From NCBI GenBank assembly GCA_017506865.1, contig JAFCMP010000553.1, forward strand, positions 1 to 64,000: a stretch of 64,000 nucleotides of DNA. Direction: 5' to 3'. Positions 1 through 11,237 of the stretch are shown piece after piece. The notes beneath the pieces are model-generated. The model had not been told where the DNA came from. It searched no databases and saw only the letters and a list, made by a program, of their open reading frames with translations. How positions within the stretch are numbered: the stretch's first letter is position 1; each line of letters begins with the position of its first letter. The DNA comes from Tribonema minus. Lineage: Eukaryota; Sar; Xanthophyceae; Tribonematales; Tribonemataceae. The position numbers and the translations under genes were made by a program.

Positions 1-157
1 CTGCAGGGCCTGTCGGGCTCGGAATGGAGCCCCCTCGTGCGACAGACCAGCTGCCCTGCCGCTAGCGATATGGTGCACGTGCCACCCGTTACATCATTAT
101 CATACACTCCGAAGTATATATGATGCATACACATGTATGTACATGTATGTGTGTATA

Positions 158-267
158 TGAAAACGAATCAAAAGATTGTAGAGCTGTAGGTGACAAGGGA
201 TGGTTAGCCGCGAGTGCCTTCCACCAATAGGCCGCTGCTGCAGCAATTGGCCACGAGTCGAACAGTA
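158..267 (+). repeat. Dispersed ~115-bp repeat, copy 1
   Basis: This starts with TGAAAACGAATC and runs through GGTGACAAGGGATGGTTAGC to GCAATTGGCCACGAGTC. Closely matching copies lie at 28028-28145 and 47458-47572. Copy 1 lacks a short CCCGTGGTCG-type segment that the other two have. No terminal inverted repeats or Pol III boxes were recognised, so the class is unknown. Confidence 0.75.
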
Positions 268-654
268 TATATCATATTGTGTACTTTGAAGTATGTATGT
301 ATGCGCGCCTGCCACGTCGTCGCCAGGTTGTCACAGAGCGCCATCAGATCCGCTGATGTCTCCTTGCCGCTCGTTGACTAGGTCAGACGTAGCCAGCAGA
401 TCCTGCGTCTCGGTGAACCAAATGAGATCCCCGGCACTACGAATGAGCCACTGCCATTTCCCCCTCCTGACCAAATGATCACACATATGCACGTCGAAGT
501 AACACGATTTTTTTTTTAATGCACATCCACGCTTGCTTCTGGAACCTTAGAACAGCACCCCATGCCCTACCACCTCTCTATCAATTCCCTTTCGAAGCCT
601 CACTAACACAGCAATCTATACCCACCCCCTCTATACATACCCCCCCCCCCTCAG

Positions 655-692
655 GCACTGTTCCTGGATACCTACCCCCAGCGGTTGACGAA
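655..692 (+). repeat. Acceptor-side echo of uricase exon 774-903
   Basis: A diverged copy of the exon start (TTCCTGGATACCTACCCCCAG) preceded by a C-run and TCAG, like the real acceptor about 118 bp downstream. It breaks off after about 35 bp and is followed by intron sequence. Confidence 0.75.
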
Positions 693-750
693 CCGCACTC
701 TATACAGGTTGACTTAACAGCACTCTATACCCAACCCCCCTCTAAACATA

Positions 751-769
751 CCCCCCCCCCCCCCCCCCC
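751..769 (+). repeat. Poly(C) run serving as polypyrimidine tract
   Basis: Nineteen consecutive C are followed directly by TCAG and the uricase exon at 774. Similar C-runs precede the acceptors at 3712 and 40914. Confidence 0.8.
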
Positions 770-773
770 TCAG

Positions 774-3700
774 GCACTTCCTGGATACCTACCCCCAGCT
801 GGTGACGTTCTGCCGCGTCATTGTCAAGCAGGACATCTGGGAGCGCGTGCAGGTGCCCGACTCGCGCGGCGTGGTGACGGAGCACAACCACGCCTTCAAG
901 AAGGTAAAACTTACTTGCTTTACAGGTTGGCAGTGTGGAGGTGCACTGCGTGGTTGCAGTGGTGGGTTACGATGGTAAAAGATACCGTGCACTGCGTGGT
1001 TGCGGCTTTATTAATAAGAGATACTAAGCACGGCGTGGTTGCAGCGGCAGTTCAAGAAAGTACCAGATATTTATTGATGAACGAACAGTTGGGTGCACCG
1101 CCGAGGGCTCAATCAGACCGACCGACATAGGCTTGTCATCACCTGTTCACGATGTGAACGCGCAGCAAATTGTCGTTTGTCGAGATCCTGATCCTCCCGG
1201 CCCCGAGGATTGTGTGCGCGGTAAACACAGGTGGCGCGCCCATGCATACATACGCACCCTCCAAGCGACTCCCATGCGGCTAACCAGTCATTGAAATGTG
1301 TTACTTCAGGTGGGCCCTCACTACATGTATGCGCGAGTGGAGGCCCCTCGCGGTGCCCCCATGCATACATACCCACCCTCCAAGTGACTCATCACTCATT
1401 ATGGTACTCTGTATTGTACTACTACAGGTTGGCCCTCACTACACGTATGCGCGAGTGGAGGCCCCTCGCGGCGCGCCCATGCGCCTGTGGGGCGGCTGCA
1501 AGGGCTACACGCTGCTCAAGACCACGCAGAGCTCGTTCGTCGACTTCCACAAGGACCCTTACACCAGGTGCGTGCTGTGAAATTACCCTGGTGTGCCGAA
1601 AGTTCACGCTGTTGACAGAATTATCCTGGTGTGCGGAGATGGTGTGCCGAGAATTCACGCTGTTAACAGGATTAGTCAATGAGGTTCATGAAAACACGCT
1701 GCGCAAGACCACACAGAGCTCGTTCATCGTCTTTCACAAGGACCCTTACACCACGTGCGTGCTGCGAAGTCACCCTGGTTTGCCGAGAATTCACCCTGTT
1801 CACATGATTGATGGGAGAGATTCATGAATACATGCTGCTCAGGACCACGCAGAGCTCCTTCATCGACGTAACTTCTGAAATTTCACGCGGTTGACATGTA
1901 CGGTGGTTGGGAATGATGAAGGCGTGCTGCTCAAGACCACACAGAGCTCGTTTTGTCCCTTTTTGCTAATAACATTTACACCATGTGAGCGCCATGAATG
2001 CATGCGTATTGCAATTACTTTCAAAAATCAATGAGGCTCCCCTCGACTGCAACGTGTCTGGCTGCAGATGGCACGCCGTGCTCGCTGAGAACATACTGCG
2101 GATGAAAGCTCAAGCGGCTCTGCAAGTGCAGTGCAAAGCGCAAGAACACAAAAATGACGCCTCTGCCCTCATTGCGCCACTCACCTTTCTCACTCCACTT
2201 TCCACCCACTTTCCTTTCATTTTCCGCCCTCTGCGCGCAGCCTCCCGCAGGCCACGGACCGCCTCATGGGCAGCAACTTTGACTCCGAGTGGACGTACAC
2301 GCCCGACACGGTCGCCGCCGCGGTGTCCGGCCGCGTTAACTTTGTCGCGATTCGTGACCAGATCCTGGACACCATGACCAAGACGTTCGCCGGCCCTGCT
2401 GACGTCGGAGTGCCTAGGTGAGCTGCCTGGTTGTAGTTACAGTTTGTCCAAAGAGTTGAAGTTTGTACATGAAGTAAGTCAAACTTTGTTGCCGTGCGCG
2501 ACCAGATCCTGCACACCATGACCAAGACGTTTGCCAGCCCCGCTAACGTCAGAGTGCTCAGGTGAGCCGGTGTAAAAGATGAGGTTAGTGAAAAGTTGAA
2601 GTTTTGCACATTCGTGAAGTAAGTGGACTTGGTCGCCGTGCGCAACCAGATTCTCGACACCATGAACAAGTCGTTTGCAGCCCCCGCTGACGTCGGAGTG
2701 CCTAGGTAAGCTGCCTTGATTATCAGTACGTTATGTGTCAAGCTTAAGTTTGCGCATGAACTCTGTCGCCGTGCGCGACCAGATCCTGGACACTTGACCA
2801 GGACATTCGCCGGCCCTGCTGACATAGGTGTGCCTAGGTAAGCTGCCTTGACGATAAGTGAGTTATGTGAAAAGTTGAAGTTTTGTACATGAAGTATGTG
2901 AACTTCGTCGCCGCGCGCGACCAGATCGTGCACACCATGACCAAGACGATCGCCAGCCCCGCTGACGTCGGAGTGCCTAGGTAAGCGGCCTTGATTATAA
3001 GCGGCAAGTTGATGGTTTGCGCGTGAAGTATGTGAACTTTGTTGCGGTGCGCGTACATGCATTTGAGAGCAAGTTGTGTCCCCCTTCGCCACCCTGGTTG
3101 CAGCGCCTCGGTGCAGGCGGCCCGGATGGGCGGCACCGTGCTGAGCACTGCTACTCAGGTCACTTTTCGTGCATACATGCGCTGTTGAGTCAGCTCTAGT
3201 AAGAGTTGAGTAAGGCTGTTCTGCTTGAAGTTTGTTGGAGTTCTGACCACATCTAGAGCGCGGCTCTAACATATTATCGTTTCCACTCATTTGTTGCATC
3301 TGCCATGTTATATGCACGAGGGCCATGTGGCTTTGTCCCCTCAACTTAAGTTTGAGTTGTCCCCTCAACTTCTCACACTCCAATGCATGAATTTGAAAGG
3401 CCCCCCCCCCCCCCCCCCCCCCGCGTGCAGCGCTTCGGTGCAGGTGACCCTGCACCAGATGGGCGGCACCGTGCTGAGCACTGCCCCTCCACAATTCGCG
3501 CATACATGCACAGTTGACTCAGCTAGTAAGATTTGAGTAAGCGTGTTCTGCTTGAAGCTTCAGTAGTTGGAGTTCTGATCAGGTCTTCGCATAGATGTCA
3601 TCCTTTCCACTCATTCGTTGCATCTTCCATGCTTCACCGCATGAAGTCAAAAGTCATTCCCTTAACATTCTATACTTCTCCTACCCCCTACGCCCCCCCC

Positions 3701-4614
3701 CCCACTTGCAGCGCCTCGGTGCAGGTGACCCTGTACCAGATGGGCGGCGCGGTGCTGAGCATTGCCCCCCAGGTGACGGACATCACCCTGTACATGCCCA
3801 ACGTGCACAACATGCCCTTTGACCTGGCCAAGCTTGGCATGAGCAACACGGACCACACGGGCAACATCGACATTCTGTACCCGATCGACGAGCCGCACGG
3901 CATCATCCAGGTATGCATACATCAACATCGCGATAGCCACATGCCCAATGTCAAGCGCTCCAGCAGCAGATACGATCAATTTACTGTGAAGAATGCATTT
4001 GAAAAGCTTTGCATGAGCAACACGGACCACACGGGCAACATAGAAATACTGTACCCCATCGACGAGCCCCATGGCATGTACTTAAGAGTGCACATGTAAA
4101 GTGGTTACCATTGAAGCCCTTCGCATCATCAACTTTGTTGCGGTTTAGTTTGTACATGTAACGGAATGTGCCCAAGTTCTCTGTGGCATCAGTTAAGAAA
4201 ACAACAGTTTCGGCTGTGATTTGTTTCTGAATGCCGGAAGCAACGGTCGTGACGGTGTAGCCCGCGGTGATGAGCAGGAAGTGAACGTCACAGCACTATA
4301 ACAGCTCATCACTGGTGGCTTTATGTCAAGATGGCAGCCATGGCAGATGAGCACACAAAATTGGACGGAGTGGTAGCTACTGAGCAAGCACTTTTCAGCA
4401 CGATAACTGCAACACCTCAGCCATGCCCCACGCCAACGCTTAACGCTATCTCCCGTCTGAACACCTGACGTCTATTTTCTCTATCGGACAATGTGGCAGA
4501 GCTGTGATCCAGTTGCACTGAGCTGCCAATAAACATGATGCAGATTACCAAACAACATGCGCGCTTGTTTTTGCGATGCAGGCGACCATCGTCAGGCCTG
4601 GCGCCAAACTGTAA
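774..4614 (+). CDS. Uricase (urate oxidase), peroxisomal, 5'-incomplete
   Basis: Uricase oxidises urate with O2 to 5-hydroxyisourate and H2O2 in peroxisomes, the first step of urate breakdown. The exons read are 774-903, 1428-1567, 2241-2417, 3712-3910 and 4582-4614. All four junctions have GT-AG borders and matching phases, giving 225 C-terminal residues of a family of about 300. Family marks seen: HFLDTYPQ, the signature LLKTTQSSF..F.KDPYT, the Arg of ATDRL and the Gln of SVQVTLYQM (equivalent to the urate-binding Arg and Gln of fungal uricase), and MPNVHN with the active-site Asn and His. The protein ends in A-K-L, a peroxisomal type 1 targeting signal carried on a separate 11-codon last exon. 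The N-terminal part with the catalytic Lys-Thr pair is not visible. Introns contain many echoes of the exons. Confidence 0.9.
1229..1366 (+). repeat. Acceptor-side echoes of uricase exon 1428-1567
   Basis: Two partial copies of the exon start lie upstream at a spacing of about 122-125 bp. One begins at about 1306 with CAGGTGGGCCCTCACTAC; the other is only a tail around 1229-1250 (GGCGCGCCCATGC). Both run into the same intron motif (CATACATAC.CACCCTCCAAG.GACTC), so the unit duplicated was exon start plus preceding intron. Confidence 0.8.
1650..1955 (+). repeat. Donor-side echoes of uricase exon 1428-1567
   Basis: Three decaying copies of the exon 3' half (CTCAAGACCACGCAGAGCTC type) lie at about 1694-1762, 1831-1866 and 1926-1952, each shorter or more diverged than the source. 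The first keeps the CACCACGTGCGTG splice-site context. Confidence 0.8.
2480..2982 (+). repeat. Four donor-side echoes of uricase exon 2241-2417
   Basis: Copies of the exon 3' end (GACCAGATCCTG to GGAGTGCCTAG plus GTGAGC/GTAAGC) lie at about 2480-2562, 2630-2708, 2760-2837 and 2905-2981. They are 5-15 percent diverged by eye and separated by repeated TTGAAGTTTGTACATGAAGT spacers. Each retains an apparent 5' splice site. The copies lie within short open stretches and do not extend the uricase frame. Confidence 0.85.
3099..3490 (+). repeat. Acceptor-side echoes of uricase exon 3712-3910
   Basis: Two copies of TGCAGCGC.TCGGTGCAGG and the following 45 bp lie at about 3099-3160 and 3425-3490. The second has a 22-nt C-run (3401-3422) before GCGTGCAG, like the real acceptor with C11 at 3693-3703. 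Confidence 0.85.
4010..4082 (+). repeat. Donor-side echo of uricase exon 3712-3910
   Basis: A 70-bp copy of the coding segment for MSNTDHTGNIDILYPIDEPHG lies 100 bp after the exon's donor and is still in frame with it, ending at a TAA at 4097-4099. It is the best case for a retained alternative end, but the normal end with AKL is supplied by exon 4582-4614. Confidence 0.8.
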
Positions 4615-4855
4615 GCAGGCGCGCGCACACATGCAGGCGAAATGCACATGGCTCAGCAGGGCGGCTGCGCTCGCGCATAGCGCCGCCCCCCTCCCCCCCG
4701 CAGCAGGGCTGCGCGGTTTCCGGTCACACACAACAGCAAAAAGAGCGTAGGAGAAAACCAACATAAAAAGAGAACAGAGTCATTGTTGTGTTGTTCCGAG
4801 TGCATGCGTATCCCGGTGGTTCCCATGGGCTGCCCACTCCTCTCGTGCGCTTTCA

Positions 4856-4907
<52 letters not shown>

Positions 4908-4909
4908 CG

Positions 4910-4940
<31 letters not shown>
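4856..4940. repeat. Poly(G)50-TTCG-poly(C)31 foldback
   Basis: Fifty G (4856-4905), then TTCG (4906-4909), then thirty-one C (4910-4940). One strand can fold as a 31-bp G:C stem capped by a UUCG-type tetraloop. The exact lengths are likely to be uncertain in any assembly. Confidence 0.9.
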
Positions 4941-4942
<2 letters not shown>

Positions 4943-6483
4943 CCGCCGCTGCCGCGTGCGCTGCGGCTGCGTGTATCACATGGTGTGTTTGTTTTAAGCG
5001 CGAGGCTGCTGCTGCGGACAGCGCCGCCGGCGTGCGCTGGCGTGCAGGCCTTGCTACAAGTTGAAGTAGATTTGCAGCGACCTCCATAAAATGGACGTTA
5101 TGGATTGAGCGAAAGTGAGCAGCAGCGCACCAGTGGTGTATTGTTTGCGCGTCGTACTGTGTCTTCTGCTCACAATAGTTGCCGTATGTTTGGTCATGCT
5201 GTTCTGCCCGAAGCGCCATGTAGGCCACCATCAGGCTTTTGTACAGAGCATGGGCAGAGCAAGTTGTGGTGGCTGTGCTACCTTGATGTTCTTATTCACT
5301 GCTGTAAGCTGCAGCTATGCTGTCAACGGCGCTGCACTACTGCTCATTGGCACTTACTTACCACAACTGATGATGCAGAGGGCACGATTGACTGCTAGCT
5401 AGCTGCATGTATGCATATAAAAATATACTACCATGTATGAACAGGCAACATGATATGTCAAAGTGCATCAGTGCAGCACAGCACTTGTTCTACAGCATCG
5501 CGCCTTTGCCTGTATTCATGTGCTGCAGCTGAGGCGGCTCGCCTTGCCTTTGTGGTAAAAGACTCAGAGGGCCAAAATCAGAGGCAGTAATGTTTGCACC
5601 ACGAGTAATCCATTGCGGCACGTATATTGTTGTATGCAGTCTTCTCAAAGCAGGGAAACATATGGCCATCACTACGGCGCGAGCCACATGAAGCATATCT
5701 CAAAGTAAGCGTGGACGATGCAAAATAATTCAACAGCAGCGCTCACCCCAAAGGCCACTCACCGATCCTCACCGAGGCGGGGATGCTACACACACATGTG
5801 CGTAGTTTTTAAGAGCATGTGTCAATGTTGTTGCATTTACACAAGTCCCAAAAGGTCGGCTTGGTTTAAAGGACCACCTGTGAAACACTAAAAACGGAAA
5901 GGCCCGTGCTGCAGGCTAGTATTTTTATTAATTGCGCTTGCCAATGGGGCGCGGATAGCCCCCTCATCTCGGAATGCACTTGATGCAGCAGCACTCCTGC
6001 TCCGCAGAGAGACACAAACTAGACGAATGGTGGGGCAGACACGGCACGCAGCTTGAGCCACGCCTATCGCGGCCGACGCCTCCATCTCTTGAACCACAAC
6101 GCCAAAGAACCCCGGTTATGCCCCTACACAGTTTTCATTTGAGCCAGAGGCGCCCGGTCCTCCGTTCGTTGCCTTGGCACGCCGCTGACGTGCCTGACCA
6201 AATGCCTCTTTCTTGTGAGTTCCACCAAATGATCCAAAGACTGACTGCCTTGATGTCATCGGCACTCCCAGTAACTCCAGGGCCTGCTGAATGCTAGAGG
6301 CATAGCCGCGATGCTTTTTAAATGCTGTGGCTCAAGAGAGGCCTGCTGCTGCTCAGAGCCTCAACCTCACCACATGCGGCTCCGCAGCTCCTGCACGCGT
6401 TCAGACCCAGGGACTCTTCTCCCATTGCTGCCCGCCACCATCGACGCTACCTGCAGGCGCTGGCGCACCCGTCGGTGGGACAC

Positions 6484-6507
6484 GCGCCCTGAGCGAGAAT
6501 TAATAAA
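6484..6507 (+). repeat. Recurring AGCGAGAATTAATAAA element
   Basis: GCGCCCTG followed by AGCGAGAATTAATAAA. The same element occurs on the minus strand at 22368-22392 and, without the GCGCCC part, on the plus strand at 43298-43314. It contains a canonical AATAAA and could be a poly(A) region or the tail of a retroelement. Confidence 0.55.
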
Positions 6508-7393
6508 CAGTACATGACGACGCTACTGTACATAGCAGTATATGACGCTAGCAGTATATCACACGCATTGAACAATGACAAGTATGATCATGTAACAAAT
6601 CAAAACCTCACATGCTGATACTTGTGCACGTCACACTTACACAGCTGCAAGATGGGACACCATAAAGTTCAGTGTTTGACTTGATCATAAGCTGATGGCA
6701 GGCACCAAAAAGACAGGCACAAGAACAAGTCCACAATAGTTGCTAGAATGCCGGTTGTAACACGAGCGAGCTGAATATGGTGAGTATGGGCGCCATTAGC
6801 TGCATGCTGTGAGAGTCGGCGCAACCCATACTTGGGCTGCTAAGGTTGGTCACAAAGTGCAGCCCCAGTATTGCAGCATAAACTGCACAACTAATATCAT
6901 GCCAAGCGTGTGATTATATTCGTGAGCATTGACGATGTTTTGCTAACAGTAAACTGTTGCAGTAAGCAGCAATGGCGTTATGGCGGTATCGTACGCTGTA
7001 GCACAATTATTAAGGCAGGACATGGTTTGCACGGCGTAAGGCATGCATCTTTCAATGGAACTGCCACTGCTTCGAGATCTTCGAACACTTCTTTGCCTGC
7101 ATTGGCAGTGAAGCCTCTAGAGTGCAAGAGCGTTTGTGCTGTGTTTTGCCAAACAGTGAATGCAATGAGAGAGAGAGAGCTTGCCGGAGGTGCACATGCT
7201 CCAGGAGACTACCCCACAACACGTCAAGTACTCGCTATGCAGCTGGCTGTCCTGGCGAGCTGCTAATCATGACAATCTACTTTCCAAACTCACCACACAC
7301 GACTTAAGTTCCAAACTCACCGCACTCACAGCTGCGCCTCAGGCTGCTTCGCAGCTTAAAAGTGTACAGCGACCTCAATGCATCCTTGGTACC

Positions 7394-7505
7394 GAAGGCC
7401 CGTTTGTCGACAGAAGGCCTGTTTGTCAGAACAGGCCTGTAAACAACGAGTTTGCCGCCATGGCCAGAAGGCCTGTTTGCCGACAGAAGCTGTTTGCCGA
7501 TATCC
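7394..7505 (+). repeat. Short tandem repeats of AGAAGGCCTGTTTG
   Basis: At least four copies of an AGAAGGCCTGTTTG-like 14-18 bp unit, one of them inverted (GAACAGGCCTGT), with CCGACAGAAG spacers. Confidence 0.65.
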
Positions 7506-7963
7506 TACTGGACCGACCCTAACGGACGTTCGACGGGGGGACGGTGCTGCTAGCACAGGTGTGCACACCAGGTTTGATGCCAATGCTGCTGCTTTCGGGT
7601 AGACCTCAAAACTCTCTGATTGGTCGGCCGAAGAAGGTGTGTCATGCTGGGTGCATGTGCGAGCTTGTGTGAACTTGTCAGACAGCGTGCTCCCGCGCTT
7701 ACTTCAAGACTCCGCCAGTTTTGCTCACATTCGACCTCCTGCAAGCTACCGCCAGTGTCGGTCTACAGTCAAACATGCATTCGGTCTACAGTCTACTGTT
7801 AATAACATGCACTACCAGTGTCGGTCTACAGTCAAACATGCAATCGACCTCCTGTCTCAGTCTACTATAAAAAAACGGCTCTTGTTCCAGAAGGTAAATG
7901 CGAGCTCTTCAAGCAATAGGTGCTCCGGCAGCGACGTCCGCCAGTTGCCCAAATGCATTCGGC

Positions 7964-8092
7964 CTCCTGCAAGCGCTGCCGCCAGTATCACTCTACGTTT
8001 AGCGCACCACAAGCCACAAAACTCTCTGGAGCACCTTCATGGGTAAAGATCGTTGCGATCATTCCTTAGTTCAAGATGCACTTGAACTTCAC
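7964..8092 (+). promoter_or_regulatory. Conserved promoter block of ankyrin-family unit 1
   Basis: Two shared elements lie upstream of the ATG at 8131. One is CATTCGGCCTCCTGCAAGCG with GCCGCCAGT and TTTAGCGCACCACAAGCC. The other is an inverted repeat, AGTTCAAG-N5-CTTGAACT (8068-8088), 42 nt before the ATG. The same elements precede the other family members on both strands. Confidence 0.75.
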
Positions 8093-8130
8093 CACTGCGG
8101 TTGATGCTGATCCCCAAGGCTACAGTAGAC

Positions 8131-9357
8131 ATGGCAGACAACCCGATCCTGAGCGTCGCCGCAGATGTCCTGGCTTTCCTGCCTCCGTCGCTCATGCTCA
8201 GCAGCACCTGCCGCGCCTTCCACGATGTGCTGGCGCACGGTCCAGCACCTCGCAAGCACCAGACCGTGGCGGCGGATGCTGTCGGCAGCACCAGCTTGAT
8301 TACGTGGGCGGTGCAGAACGGCATGGATGCCTCTATGGCGCAGACCTCGTGCATTCGCAGGGGCGATATGGGAGCATTGCTGCTGCTGCGCCGCACTCAC
8401 GCGACAGAATTGCGTCCCTGGCACACCGAAATCGCTGCCAAGAGGGGACATCTGCAGCTGTTGCAGTGGCTTCGGCAGCGCTGCCTCACTCTCAACGGGG
8501 GTACCAGATTGTGCAGAGTTGCTGCACAGGGCGGTCAGCTTGAAGTGCTGCAGTGGCTGCTCCACGACGGCTGCGCCTGGGACGAGTGCACGCCTATGGA
8601 TGCCGCGATGGGCGGGCACCTTGCATTACTGCAGTGGGCGCTCGCCAATGGCTGCCCATGGAATGCGTCCACAGGCAGGGTAGCTGCGTCAAGCGGGCAT
8701 CTTGACGTGCTGCAGTGGGCGCTTGCCAACGGGTGCCCCTGGGTTGCGAGCCTGTGCGCATCCGCGGCGGTAGGCGGGCACCTTGCGATTCTGCAGTGGC
8801 TGCGTGCCAATGGATGCCCGTGGGATGAAGACACGTGCGCATCTGCAGCGTACAGACATCTTGAGATACTGCAGTGGGCGCGCGCCAACGGCTGCCCGTG
8901 GGACCAGAGCACATGCATAGTGGCCGCAAAAAGCGGGCGCCTCGAAATTCTGCAGTGGGCGCACGCCAATGGGTGCCCCTGGGGTACAAAAACATGCAGC
9001 TGTGCTGCGAGGTGAGGGCACCTGGAGGTGCTGCAGTGGCTGCGTGCCAATGGGTGCCCCTGGGACGAGTACACATGCAGGTCCGCTGCAGAGTGCGGTC
9101 ACCTGGAGGTGCTGCAGTGGGCGCGTGCCAACGGGTGTCCCTGGGACAGTAAAACCATAGTGCTTGCCAAGTCCCATGGGCAGCAGCACAAGGTGGATTG
9201 GGCCCGTGCCAATGGGTGCCCGGAGCCTGAGGCACCCGATTCGGTTTATTCCGCCTCTGACGCCGATAGTGAGGACCTGAGCGGCGAGGACGCGAGCGAT
9301 GAGGAGATGCATAGCTCTGACGAGGGTAGTGTGGGCTCTGGTGAGTGGCACGTGTAA
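8131..9357 (+). pseudogene. F-box-like/ankyrin-like repeat protein, unit 1, in-frame TGA
   Basis: The N-terminus MADNPILSVAADVLAFLPP, followed by LM-SSTCRAFHDVL, resembles an F-box helix bundle. It is followed by about ten 27-residue repeats of the form GHLEVLQWARANGCPWDE-TC--AA and an acidic Ser-rich tail (SEDLSGEDASDEEMHSS). The start at 8131 is chosen because all relatives begin with the same Met-Ala-Asp. A TGA at 9013-9015 falls where unit 2 has TGT (Cys). The frame then continues open for 114 codons to the stop at 9357. One repeat near 8848 has lost a residue without breaking frame. If it were an F-box/repeat protein it would act as a substrate receptor of an SCF ubiquitin ligase; that is inference from domain order. 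A product truncated at 9015 (about 294 residues) is also possible. Confidence 0.75.
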
Positions 9358-11237
9358 GAACGGTGCTGCGGCAGGCATGGTGTGGTATGTTAGCGCATGC
9401 GCCCTAGTCCGCGCTCGCCTGATTCATGGGCCATTTAGGGCATGCTATTATGCTCTCAGTCAGGGATGGCGCATAGGTGATCGCAGTCAATCATTACAGA
9501 TTTGCGTGAGCTTTTCATAGCTCATCAGGACATACGAATTGTGTCATAATTGTGCTGCTGCTGCTGCTGCTGCCGCTCCTGCTGTTTCGCTAGTGGTGGT
9601 GGTTGCGCTTTGTGCTGCTTTTGATCCCCCTGTACTGGCAGTGCATTCATGGCAGTTCATGTGGCAGCAGCGATGTAGTGTTGTGCATTGTGGGATGAAC
9701 ACATGCTGGGTTGTGCCGCAAAGGGTAGTGCTGCTTGTGAGATTGCACTGCAGTTGCAGATGTCAGGTAAGATGCCGTGCAGTCTGCATGGATTCATGCC
9801 TTTGGCTGCATCTTCATGAAGGGAAATCCGCTGTCCAGCTTGTCTTCATCATGATGGTGTTGTCATGTTGTATATCTGTGTCGTCGTTCCACGGCAAGCG
9901 GATATGACATGTGTGGCCTGTGGCTGTACATGAGAGCTTTCAAATGTCATACACATCAGATATATGATATCATTCATCCTCTGCTGCGCATAAGCAGTGC
10001 ACCATGCGGGTGAGCAAGGCAACACCACTTCTTCAACGCTTCAATTGCACTCTTGAAGAAGGAAGGACCCAAATAAATAGTGCATTGTGTTTGGCCATGC
10101 TACTTCAGGATCGTGAATTCACAGCACGAGATTTGCCATGGATGCACACCATGATCGGCGCAATCGTACAAGCTTGTTGTTGTTTGGCTTGCGAGCCATG
10201 ATGTAAGTAGTGCTAGGTTGTGTGCTTGCAGATGTACACGTGTTGATTGCCACAAAGATGGGCCCTACTAAATAGATGTGGCATACAGTACAGCCTCTCC
10301 CCATTGTACCCATGGTGGACTCCACTGCAGTGTTGCCAGTGCATATCATGTAAATAGCGCCCTCAAAGTCTCTAGGTCCCACGACACAAACTCTCTTTGT
10401 GGTCACCTGGACTCATGCATGTGGGCCCAACTTCTCTGGGCAAGTGCCTACCAGAGTTTCTGAGCACCAGGCGCTGGAGTTAAAGAGAAACAAGCCAATC
10501 AAGCAACAATTGTTCCTGCAGATCTCATAGACAATAAAAACTTTTGCCCACCCCTCTGCCGCATCAGAACATGCAGTCCCAGGTGTCAACCTACGCCTCT
10601 GCCTCCTCAAACCTGCACTGAAAGCGCGGGCAAAGCGCTGCTGTTGTCGTGTTCATCACAACGCGCCTGAATCGAAGCGCCGTTGCCACTGATGCTGACA
10701 GCGCGGCTCAACTGCCGCCGTTGCCGTGCACACCGGCATCACCCGCACAAACATCTGGGGACACTCCGCTGTCGTGCACGTTGCCGCCATGTGGACAAAA
10801 ACGCGGTCGCTGCCAGCGATTGAAGCGACGCCAACAGCAGACCAGCAGTGTCGCACAATGCCGGCATCAGATCAGCTGCCACTGCACGCGTAGACACAAA
10901 GCGTCGCTGCCGCCAGCGCTGAATTTGCGGCTCGCATGCCGCCGCTGTCACGTGTTTCTCCATGGCACCTGCAGTGCGTACCTTTGAAAGTGCCGCTGCT
11001 GGAGCTGCGAGTGTAGAACTGCGATGAGTCGATTCACTCATGAACATGCGTTTTGGATCGCTGCATTAATTGCGCAAGTGATTTCATGAAAGCGAGTCAA
11101 AGCATTCACTCACTCTCGCAGCACAGCAAAGGTCATTCCGTTGCTCAAGCGCATTTGGCCACCTGTAAGCTGCCGTCAGTCTAAGTCTACATTAGCGCAC
11201 TCACACCCCTCACTTTCCGTTCCTCGGTTACATAGGC
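9358..11237. other. 3' flank of unit 1
   Basis: This is duplicated as 12623-14340 in unit 2. It holds a CTG-rich stretch (9553-9590). An open frame at 9539-9907 has a counterpart in the unit 2 flank (from about 12826), sharing a Cys-rich stretch (VRC.AVCMDSC.WL). Coding status is doubtful. No other gene was recognised. Confidence 0.5.

Larger units (their letters stand above)
1..773. other. 5' window edge, uricase upstream or intron sequence
   Basis: No complete gene is seen here. The stretch holds one copy of the dispersed repeat (158-267), a partial echo of the first visible uricase exon (about 655-692), C-runs near 648-657 and a long C-run at 751-769 leading into the uricase splice acceptor. 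Uricase N-terminal exons should lie here or before the window, but I could not recognise them. Confidence 0.5.
4615..7963. other. Intergenic, no gene recognised
   Basis: Only short unrelated open frames with no family resemblance were found. The region holds the poly(G)/poly(C) foldback at 4856-4940, an AT-rich element with AATTAATAAA on the minus strand near 5922-5940 and on the plus strand at 6484-6507, and short tandem repeats at 7394-7505. Confidence 0.5.

Noticed and set aside
2217-3503. 428-codon minus-strand ORF over uricase introns
   Set aside because: It is the antisense of serial exon echoes. The plus-strand exons match uricase residue by residue.
9013-9015. TGA in unit 1 as a selenocysteine codon
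   Set aside because: No insertion-element hairpin was recognised, and the position is a non-catalytic repeat Cys. Recent nonsense mutation is simpler.
9009-9030. AGGTGAGG after the unit 1 Cys region as a real 5' splice site
   Set aside because: All other family members are intronless, and the sequence beyond continues in frame with the repeats.
8089-9378. Long antisense and alternate-frame ORFs over the ankyrin-like genes (also at 11431-12701, 21021-21734, 51907-52592, 54768-55619)
   Set aside because: They are periodic shadows of the 81-bp repeat and GC-rich codons. The sense frame has the family N-terminus and conserved repeat residues.
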